From assembly GCA_024654605.1 (NCBI GenBank), contig JANLHH010000036.1:1-7465 (forward strand): 7,465 bases of DNA, read 5' to 3'. This document shows, piece by piece, positions 1 through 4,805 of this stretch. The position numbers were made by a program, and so were the translations under genes. The number at the start of each line of letters is the position of its first letter. Positions within the stretch are counted from its first letter, which is position 1. The stretch comes from Patescibacteria group bacterium. Lineage in GTDB: Bacteria; Patescibacteriota; Minisyncoccia; Phycocordibacterales; JANLHH01. Under the pieces are notes generated by a model. That model was not told the DNA's origin and did no database searches. It was given only the letters and a program-made list of their open reading frames with translations.

Positions 1-142
1 CGGAACTCATGCTTTGCAATGAAAGCACGATTCGTAGCCTGTGTCCAGCTTTTCAGCGCCCGGTCATCGCGAACTGCCCGGACTTATTGAGAAGTTACAT
101 TTCCGCAAGCTATCTATTTGTTAATCATGTATTTATTCAGTT
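1..142. other. Upstream stretch without a supportable gene
   Basis: No gene can be supported here. One plus-strand frame stays open from the window edge to a TAG at 158-160, and one minus-strand frame is open from about 87 to the edge. The first is short and cysteine-rich. The second has no ATG, GTG or TTG start after its in-frame stop. Two copies of GCCCGG lie 18 bp apart (near 58-63 and 76-81). An IHF-like sequence with one mismatch to WATCAANNNNTTR sits at 123-135 (AATCAT, 4 bases, TTA), directly upstream of the sigma-54 promoter candidate. It is closer to the -24 element than IHF sites usually are, so it is only suggestive. Confidence 0.4.
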
Positions 143-158
143 TGGCTTGTTTCTTGCA
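143..158 (+). promoter_or_regulatory. Candidate sigma-54 (RpoN) promoter
   Basis: TGGCTTG, four bases, then TTGCA matches the -24/-12 consensus TGGCACG-N4-TTGCW. The invariant GG (144-145) and GC (156-157) have exactly the required spacing. Only two bases of the -24 block differ (TT for AC). Transcription would start near 169 and run through a ~90-nt leader into the small ORF at 261 and then the amidohydrolase. Such promoters need an enhancer-binding activator. No upstream activator site was identified with confidence, although a near-consensus IHF site lies just upstream. Such motifs occur by chance, but the location in front of a gene with this spacing favours a real site. Confidence 0.55.
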
Positions 159-184
159 TAGTTCTAACTATAGACTGCTGTTAC

Positions 185-196
185 CCCGGTACCGGG
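185..196. repeat. Perfect 12-bp palindrome in the leader
   Basis: CCCGGTACCGGG is a perfect palindrome lying about 16-28 nt after the predicted sigma-54 start site. It could be an operator or, with essentially no loop, a poor RNA hairpin. No matching protein family is recognised. The palindrome is certain; a function is not. Confidence 0.35.
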
Positions 197-260
197 TTGC
201 CAAGAAAGGTGCTTGTCACGGGGTTAATCATTCAGCCAGTCATTAAAGGAAAGCCAAACA

Positions 261-350
261 ATGAGAGTCCGCCACCCGCATCAAGGCTTTACATTAGAAC
301 CTGAGCATTACCGCCAGACTGAAAACTTAGATAGAGGAGACTTGCCATAA
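261..350 (+). CDS. Small ORF of 29 codons ahead of the amidohydrolase
   Basis: An ATG at 261 opens a 29-codon frame ending in TAA at 348-350. It is preceded by a purine-rich AAAGGA at 245-250, about 10 nt before the start, a plausible though slightly distant ribosome binding site. The peptide is hydrophilic, begins MRVRHPHQGF and ends LDRGDLP, with no membrane segment or signal peptide. It is not a recognised family. It lies between the sigma-54 promoter candidate and the amidohydrolase start 62 nt further on, so it could be a leader peptide, a small co-transcribed protein, or a chance ORF. Its short length means codon evidence is weak. The ribosome binding site and promoter context are the main support. 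Confidence 0.4.
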   Translation: MRVRHPHQGFTLEPEHYRQTENLDRGDLP

Positions 351-369
351 CGACCTACTTGCATTGACG

Positions 370-378
370 TGACATAAT
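370..378 (+). promoter_or_regulatory. Possible extended -10 promoter for the amidohydrolase
   Basis: TGACATAAT fits the extended -10 pattern TGnTATAAT with one mismatch in the hexamer. It would start transcription near 385, leaving about 27 nt of leader before the ATG at 412. No good -35 hexamer lies at the usual distance, which extended -10 promoters tolerate. It would give a housekeeping start in addition to the sigma-54 candidate. Confidence 0.25.
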
Positions 379-411
379 GCCTCGCTGAGACTCCGTCCCC
401 TGGTGAGGCCT

Positions 412-2238
412 ATGTCACGGTTTATCTTTACCCTGTTTCTTGTTCTCGGCTACTCACATGTTTTTGCTTCAGAGCAGGCCAGTCGCATTCTTTTTAACGG
501 CAAAGTAATCACCGTTGATCGCAAAGACAGCGTACAGCAAGCCATTGCCATTGTGGGCAGACACATTCTGGCTGTTGGCAGCAACGAAGAAATTGAAAAA
601 CTGGCAGGCCCGGATACCGAAATCATCGACCTCGAAGGCCGCGCCGTCACACCCGGCTTACTGGACGCCCATGCGCATTTTGCCCAGGGCGGCTTAGCAC
701 AGCTGCTGAACATTGATCTGAGCTATCCCAATGTCAAAAACATGACCGATGTCGTTAGCCTGGTGGCCGAACGCAACGCAACATTGGGCAGCGGCGACTG
801 GCTGATTGGCCGCGGTTGGGATGAAGGCAAGCTGGAAGAGCTACGCTACATTTACGCCAGCGATATCGATCCGGTTTCCGGCAACCGGCCCGCCTGGCTG
901 GTGCATACCATGGGCCATTATGGTGTGGCCAACGGCCTGGCACTGATGCTGGCTGGCATCGACCAGAATACCCCCGACCCACCCGGCGGTGTGATTGATC
1001 GTGATGCGGAAGGCAAGCCCACCGGCGTGCTGAAAGAAAGCGCCATGGGCCTGGTCACAAAGCATATCCCGGCTCCCGGGGAGACGCACAAACGCGACGC
1101 TATTCGGCACATGGCGGCCGCATTCAACAGTGAGTGTATGACCGGCGCCAAAGACCCCGGTATTGGCTGGGGCATGGGCGGTGATCTGGAAGATGCACGG
1201 AATGCCTGGCAGGCCTATCAGGATGTGCTGAATGAGGGCGCACTGAGCGTGCGTATCTTTGCCCTGTGGCCCAGCCCTCAGAACATGGACGATGCGCGTT
1301 CACTGATCCGTGAAATCCTGCACTTCACCAAACCTTACGAGTCCACCGGTGATGACCATCTGATTTCCGGCGGCATCAAGATTTTTGCCGATGGCAGTGG
1401 TGGCGCGCGCACGGCCTGGTTATGGGATGACTGGAACAGGAACCGTACCGGGCTGGATGAAGGCAACAGCGGTTATCCGGCCTTTGATGCGGACATCATT
1501 CGCAATCTGATCTTCCTTTATCACGACAATGGACTGAACATGGGCGTGCATGCCATCGGCGATCGCACCATCGACTGGGTGGTTGCCTCTTATGCGCTGG
1601 CACTGAATCACAATCCACATAAGGGACTACGACACTCCATCATTCACGCCAACATTCCCACAGAGTTAGCGATGAATACCATGGTTGCCTTGCAACGTGA
1701 ATTCGATGCGGTCTACCCGGAACCCAGCCCGGGATTCACCTGGTGGATAGGTGATACCTATGCCGGAAATTTTGGTGTGAAGCGCAGCCTGCGATTGAAT
1801 CCGTTTCACAGTTTCCAGCAAAAAGGCATCAAGTGGGCTTCCGGTTCAGACTTCAATGTCACCCCGTTCGCGGCACGCTATGGTCTGTGGGCTTCAATTG
1901 CCCGCGAGCCCTTGCTGGGCGTATACGGTAAAGAGGTGTTTGGCACAGCAGAGTCGGTCGATATCCATGTCGCGCTGCGCAGTTACACTATCTGGGCTGC
2001 ACGGCAAATGTTTCTGGAGAAAGAAACCGGTTCCATCGAGCCGGGCAAATATGCCGACCTGGCGGTCTGGGACACTGATTTCTACACCGCACCCACCGCC
2101 AACATCAAGGATGCGCAATGTGAAATGACCCTGTTCAATGGCGAGGTGGTGTATCAATCTGTAGGAGGCAGCCTTGCTGCCGACCATCATACCTATCGGG
2201 GGCAAGGCCCCCTCCCACATGCAATGTCATTCACTTAA
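412..2238 (+). CDS. Exported YtcJ-like amidohydrolase (Amidohydro_3 family)
   Basis: A metal-dependent hydrolase of the amidohydrolase superfamily, YtcJ/NfdA branch, whose members cleave amide or related C-N bonds. The substrate cannot be told from sequence. Numbering from ATG 412 (608 aa): a signal peptide (MSRFIFTLFLVLGYSHVFA) has a likely type I cleavage site after residue 19, so the enzyme should be periplasmic or secreted. Metal-site motifs are HxH at 87/89 (in LDAHAHF), K323 in the GGIKIFADGS block, H380 in GVHAIGDR, H408 and H412 in RHSIIH, and D480 in GSDFNVTPF. The C-terminal beta sandwich ends with the usual GSIEPGKYADLAVWD segment. GTG 403, in frame, would add three residues. ATG 412 is preferred because GGTGAGG lies just upstream, though the spacing is short. 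From about residue 583 the protein is encoded by REP repeats (positions 2158-2220), so the last ~26 residues are probably not native. The likely sigma-54 promoter upstream hints at nitrogen-linked or activator-dependent control, which is inference. Confidence 0.9.
   Translation: MSRFIFTLFLVLGYSHVFASEQASRILFNGKVITVDRKDSVQQAIAIVGRHILAVGSNEEIEKLAGPDTEIIDLEGRAVTPGLLDAHAHFAQGGLAQLLNIDLSYPNVKNMTDVVSLVAERNATLGSGDWLIGRGWDEGKLEELRYIYASDIDPVSGNRPAWLVHTMGHYGVANGLALMLAGIDQNTPDPPGGVIDRDAEGKPTGVLKESAMGLVTKHIPAPGETHKRDAIRHMAAAFNSECMTGAKDPGIGWGMGGDLEDARNAWQAYQDVLNEGALSVRIFALWPSPQNMDDARSLIREILHFTKPYESTGDDHLISGGIKIFADGSGGARTAWLWDDWNRNRTGLDEGNSGYPAFDADIIRNLIFLYHDNGLNMGVHAIGDRTIDWVVASYALALNHNPHKGLRHSIIHANIPTELAMNTMVALQREFDAVYPEPSPGFTWWIGDTYAGNFGVKRSLRLNPFHSFQQKGIKWASGSDFNVTPFAARYGLWASIAREPLLGVYGKEVFGTAESVDIHVALRSYTIWAARQMFLEKETGSIEPGKYADLAVWDTDFYTAPTANIKDAQCEMTLFNGEVVYQSVGGSLAADHHTYRGQGPLPHAMSFT
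2158..2238. repeat. Left arm of ~80-bp imperfect inverted repeat
   Basis: The reverse complement of this stretch aligns along its whole length with 4684-4765. It covers the TTAA..GAATG.CATTGC flank, the GGGGGC-type REP unit, the spacer and the GGCAGC-type REP unit, with only small gaps and scattered substitutions. The similarity extends beyond the REP palindromes into about 18 bp of flank, so the repeated unit is larger than a REP pair. The left arm includes the amidohydrolase stop codon (2236-2238). Confidence 0.7.
2159..2220. repeat. REPIN-like pair of REP units inside the 3' end of the amidohydrolase gene
   Basis: Two ~25-bp palindromic units face each other. A forward unit spans 2159-2183 (CTGTAGGAGGCAGC, short loop, GCTGCCGA). 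A reverse unit spans 2196-2220 (TCGGGGGC, short loop, GCCCCCTCCCACAT). Twelve bases separate them. Each forms a hairpin, and together they form a REPIN-type structure like those of Pseudomonas. They are translated as part of the amidohydrolase ORF, whose TAA lies 16 nt beyond. The reverse complement of the pair matches the pair at 4704-4764 beyond the IS-like element. Confidence 0.8.
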
Positions 2239-2282
2239 ATAATAAAAGCCAATAAGAAATAAGAAAACCATTAAAAAACATC

Positions 2283-2295
2283 CACTTAAGCTCAG
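2283..2295. repeat. Candidate left terminal inverted repeat
   Basis: CACTTAAGCTCAG pairs with the complement of 4634-4646 at 9 of 13 positions, and three of the four mismatches are transitions or fall in the centre. Allowing one gap, the match extends a few bases outward (AAAC.T.). Chance similarity is not excluded. Confidence 0.35.
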
Positions 2296-2317
2296 TTTTC
2301 TGCCAACGTTTTTAGCC

Positions 2318-2354
2318 TTGACTATATCCCCACACTATGCCAATATAGGTGTGG
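2318..2354 (+). promoter_or_regulatory. Transposase leader: weak promoter and hairpin
   Basis: TTGACT at 2318-2323 matches five of six -35 bases, but only poor -10 candidates (AATATA near 2342, TATAGG near 2345) follow. The same stretch holds an inverted repeat: CCACACTAT at 2330-2338 pairs with ATA(G)GTGTGG at 2345-2354 around a 6-nt loop, with one bulged G. If transcribed from outside, this hairpin would form 20-30 nt before the transposase ribosome binding site. Several insertion sequences use such structures to limit read-through expression; that function here is inference. Confidence 0.3.
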
Positions 2355-2384
2355 TTAATTTTAATTTCTGCGGCGGGGACCTCA

Positions 2385-4616
2385 ATGACAACAGCGATCA
2401 CCCAACCCCTGACGCTTTCTGGGCGTTATTTTCCTAAAAAAGAACTCGCTTATATCCAGCAAACCGTTAAAACGTTCTCAAGCTTAAGCCAGACTGAGTT
2501 GGCCGCAACAATCTGTGAGCATTTACACTGGGTCACGGCAAAAAAACGTCATAAGATTAATGCCTGCCTCAACGCTTTGGCGAAATTGGAACAATGGGGG
2601 TATATCACGTTACCGGCAAAACGCGCTCAAAAGCAGCGTCAATCTAAAGCGATTGTCTGGACCTCACAATCGGCGCCCGGCGCACCGATTAATGGTGCGC
2701 TCAGTACCCTGGGGCCGATACAGTTAGTGGTGGTCACCGGTAAAGCCGATGTCGCGCTCTGGAATGAATGGGTGGATCGGCATCATTATCTGGGTTATCG
2801 TCATCCGATCGGTGCCGCCTTAAAATACTTTATTATTGCTAACACACCGACACGGCAAATCTTAGGCTGCCTACAGTTTTCAGCGTCGGTTTGGCACCTC
2901 GCTGATCGGGATAACTGGATTGGTTGGAAAACCAAAGACCGGGAGCAGCGCTTAAATCTGGTCATCAACAACAGTCGTTTTTTGATCTTACCTTGGGTTA
3001 AGGTCGCTAACTTAGCCAGTCACGCCTTAGCGATCGTCACACAACAAATTGCCGACGATTGGCATCAAGCCCACGGGTACCGTCCGGTCTTAATTGAAAC
3101 CTTTGTCGATACCGCACACTATCAAGGCACCTGTTATCGAGCCGCCAATTGGTCGCTGATTGGTGAAACCAGCGGTAAAGATTGGCAAAATCCGGCTAAC
3201 AATAAAGACGGTACGATTAAGCATCTGTTTGTTTTTCCGCTGAATCGTCATTTTAGAGCCATTTTGAAAAACGAACCGCTGAGCACTCCCGCCTCAGTCA
3301 TTGACGAAGATTTTTTGAAGTTATGGGGCCGCGTGGTTAATATCATCGCCGAGGTCGCTCACGCTTATGATGCGACATGGCAAAAACGTAAGCGGGTGAT
3401 TGATTCATTATTATTGGTTTTTCTTATTTTTCGCTTGGTTTTTTCAAAAAACACACAGAGCTATGGCACGACGATTAGCGAGTTCTGGCACAACTGTCAT
3501 CGGATGAAATTCCCTTTACCTCAAAAGCAAGCCGTCTCAGCTTCATCCTTTACTGAAGCACGCAAGAAACTCAATGAATCCATTTTTATGGTACTTAACC
3601 AACGCATTATCCAAGCCTGTCCAGAACAATCCGCCGAGCGATGGTATGGCCATCGCCTATTTGGCGTCGATGGGAGCAAGGTCAACTTACCCCGAGAACT
3701 GATTAAAGCGGGCTATGCAACGCCACAAGAAAACAGCCATTACCCACAAGGTCTGCTGAGTTGCTGCTATCAACTGAAAGCAAAAATCCCTTATGATTTT
3801 GATCTGGTGAGTCACGGCAATGAACGCCAGTGCGCTTTGTTGCATCTACAAACATTACAAGCCAATGATGTCTGCGTTTATGATCGTGGCTATTATTCTT
3901 ACGCCTTACTATCGCTGCACATTCAAGCCGGTGTGCATCCGATTTTTCGCATGAAAAAAAATACCGGTAAAGCCATTGATGCCTTTATCGACAGTGATCA
4001 AACGGATACGTGTATCACCTTGATGCCGAGTAAGGCACGACAACGAGAAATTAAAAAAGAATTTCCTGACATGGATTTTATACCCCAAAAAATACGTCTG
4101 ATTAAATACGTCATTGGGGGCAATCGCTATTGTATTGGTACCACACTCATGGATAAGCACTACACGATTGAGGCACTAAAAGACGTTTATCATGCGCGCT
4201 GGGGCATAGAAGAACTTTATAAAGTCAGCAAGAAAATAATTGAAGTGGATGATTTTCATGGTCGCAGTGAGCGCTGCGTTAAACAAGAAATATTCGCACA
4301 TTTTGTGTTGATCACCCTCAGTCGTTTATGCGCTAATGCTTCTGAGCATTTACTGGCGAGTTTACTTAATTTGCCGAGTGATGATAATCCCAAGACCGAA
4401 TCCACTATTCAAGTGAACTTTAAAAATACCTTAACGACCGTTGCGCGACACCTTGAGGAAATATTGTATGCACCGAGTATTTTAATCAAGCAGGTCATGA
4501 CCGACTTGGTGCATTCAATCTCACGGTATTATCATCAGAAGCGAAAGGGGCGACGTTATGTAAGGGAATCAAAACAACCGGTACACCGATGGAATATGCG
4601 GCGAAATAGCGCTTGA
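2385..4616 (+). CDS. Fusion transposase: DUF4338 (DruA-like) domain plus IS4 DDE transposase
   Basis: 743 aa from ATG 2385, which has GGGGA at 2375-2379 as ribosome binding site. An in-frame GTG at 2349 would add 12 residues but lies in the hairpin and lacks such a site. Residues ~12-80 form a helical, probably DNA-binding, region (SQTELAATICEHLHW...LEQWGYITLP) typical of DUF4338 proteins. Residues ~108-292 are DUF4338: DRHHYLGY (HH at 133-134), ADRDNWIGW, NNSRFLILPWV, ETFVD and GTCYRAANW. From ~335 an IS4-type transposase begins with a hydrophobic helix, SYGTTISEFW, then the RNase H-like core: D429 in FGVDGSK, D500 in YDRGYYS, and E609 in YHARWGIEELYKVSK, which is a perfect Y-x2-R-x3-E-x6-K signature. 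The C-terminus is basic. IS4 transposases alone are usually about 400-480 aa, so the extra length is the DUF4338 part. The enzyme should cut and paste DNA. The role of the DUF4338 domain is unknown to me. Confidence 0.88.
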   Translation: MTTAITQPLTLSGRYFPKKELAYIQQTVKTFSSLSQTELAATICEHLHWVTAKKRHKINACLNALAKLEQWGYITLPAKRAQKQRQSKAIVWTSQSAPGAPINGALSTLGPIQLVVVTGKADVALWNEWVDRHHYLGYRHPIGAALKYFIIANTPTRQILGCLQFSASVWHLADRDNWIGWKTKDREQRLNLVINNSRFLILPWVKVANLASHALAIVTQQIADDWHQAHGYRPVLIETFVDTAHYQGTCYRAANWSLIGETSGKDWQNPANNKDGTIKHLFVFPLNRHFRAILKNEPLSTPASVIDEDFLKLWGRVVNIIAEVAHAYDATWQKRKRVIDSLLLVFLIFRLVFSKNTQSYGTTISEFWHNCHRMKFPLPQKQAVSASSFTEARKKLNESIFMVLNQRIIQACPEQSAERWYGHRLFGVDGSKVNLPRELIKAGYATPQENSHYPQGLLSCCYQLKAKIPYDFDLVSHGNERQCALLHLQTLQANDVCVYDRGYYSYALLSLHIQAGVHPIFRMKKNTGKAIDAFIDSDQTDTCITLMPSKARQREIKKEFPDMDFIPQKIRLIKYVIGGNRYCIGTTLMDKHYTIEALKDVYHARWGIEELYKVSKKIIEVDDFHGRSERCVKQEIFAHFVLITLSRLCANASEHLLASLLNLPSDDNPKTESTIQVNFKNTLTTVARHLEEILYAPSILIKQVMTDLVHSISRYYHQKRKGRRYVRESKQPVHRWNMRRNSA

Positions 4617-4633
4617 TTTTTTAATAGGGTTTT

Positions 4634-4646
4634 CTGGACCCAAGTG
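4634..4646. repeat. Candidate right terminal inverted repeat
   Basis: CTGGACCCAAGTG lies 17 nt after the transposase stop and is the partner of 2283-2295 in inverted orientation (9 of 13). The flanks show no matching direct repeat, so this end is provisional. Confidence 0.35.
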
Positions 4647-4661
4647 AGGTTTAGCCGAACC

Positions 4662-4700
4662 CTTAAACGAATGGGATTGTTTCTTAAACGAATGGCATTG
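4662..4700. repeat. Two direct copies of an 18-bp motif
   Basis: CTTAAACGAATGGGATTG at 4662-4679 and CTTAAACGAATGGCATTG at 4683-4700 differ at one base and start 21 bp apart. The second copy runs straight into the REP pair. Its first part in reverse complement resembles CATTCACTTAA at 2228-2238 and CATCCACTTAAG at 2279-2290 on the other side of the element. Confidence 0.75.
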
Positions 4701-4765
4701 CTCCTGTAGGAGGGGGCTTTGCCCCCGATTGGTCAATGTTCGGCAGCAAAGCTGCCTCCTACAGG
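4684..4765. repeat. Right arm of ~80-bp imperfect inverted repeat
   Basis: This is the partner of 2158-2238. It starts TTAAACGAATGGCATTGC, continues through a GGGGGC-type REP unit and ends with a GGCAGC-type unit in reverse orientation. The match to the complement of the left arm needs only a two-base and a one-base gap. The two arms enclose the IS-like element. Confidence 0.7.
4704..4764. repeat. REPIN-like pair of REP units
   Basis: A forward unit spans 4704-4728 (CTGTAGGAGGGGGC, loop, GCCCCCGA) and a reverse unit 4740-4764 (TCGGCAGC, AAA, GCTGCCTCCTACAG). They are 11 nt apart. Each folds as a stable hairpin. The pair lies between convergent genes, the transposase on plus and the phospholipase on minus, where it may act as a transcription barrier or stabilise 3' ends. 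No T-tract follows, so it is not a classical terminator. Confidence 0.8.
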
Positions 4766-4777
4766 AGCGGCTGATGG

Positions 4778-4802
4778 TCGGCAGCGAGGCTGCCTCCTAC
4801 AG
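4778..4802. repeat. Single REP unit abutting the phospholipase gene
   Basis: TCGGCAGC, GAG, GCTGCCTCCTACAG has the same orientation as the unit at 4740-4764 and differs from it at two of 25 positions, both in the loop region. It ends 3 nt from the phospholipase stop codon, so it forms the start of that gene's 3' untranslated region on the minus strand. Confidence 0.8.
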
Positions 4803-4805
4803 CGG

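Larger units (their letters stand above)
2283..4646 (+). mobile_element. IS4-like insertion element with a DruA-domain transposase
   Basis: One large transposase ORF (2385-4616) fills almost the whole element. The limits given are the outer edges of the best imperfect terminal inverted repeat I could find: 2283-2295 (CACTTAAGCTCAG) against the complement of 4634-4646 (CACTTGGGTCCAG), 9 of 13 positions matching. No convincing target-site duplication was found at these limits, so the true ends may lie elsewhere within about 2239-2330 and 4620-4700. The element reads more AT-rich than the genes on both sides. It lies between inverted copies of a REP-containing repeat. The transposase ORF is intact, so the element may be active. 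Confidence 0.65.

Noticed and set aside
1..160. Edge ORFs: a plus-strand frame from 3 to 160 and a minus-strand frame from ~87 to the edge
   Set aside because: The plus frame is short and cysteine-rich, and ends on the -12 promoter element. The minus frame looks slightly protein-like but has no start codon after its in-frame TAA. Neither can be supported without sequence beyond the edge.
2239..2282. Target-site duplication for the IS-like element
   Set aside because: No matching 5-12 bp direct repeat was found next to the candidate ends. Partial matches such as GCAATGT against GCATTGC belong to the inverted repeat.
3954..3961. Run of eight A inside the transposase ORF as a programmed frameshift site
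   Set aside because: The frame is intact across the run and both catalytic halves are already in one ORF, so no frameshift is needed.
2385..4616. A complete Druantia defence system
   Set aside because: Only the DruA-type domain is present, fused to a transposase. There is no large DruE-type helicase or other druB-D gene in the window.
4650..4805. CRISPR array or attC-type array
   Set aside because: Repeats are few, palindromic and in mixed orientation, with irregular short spacers. They fit REP/REPIN units instead.
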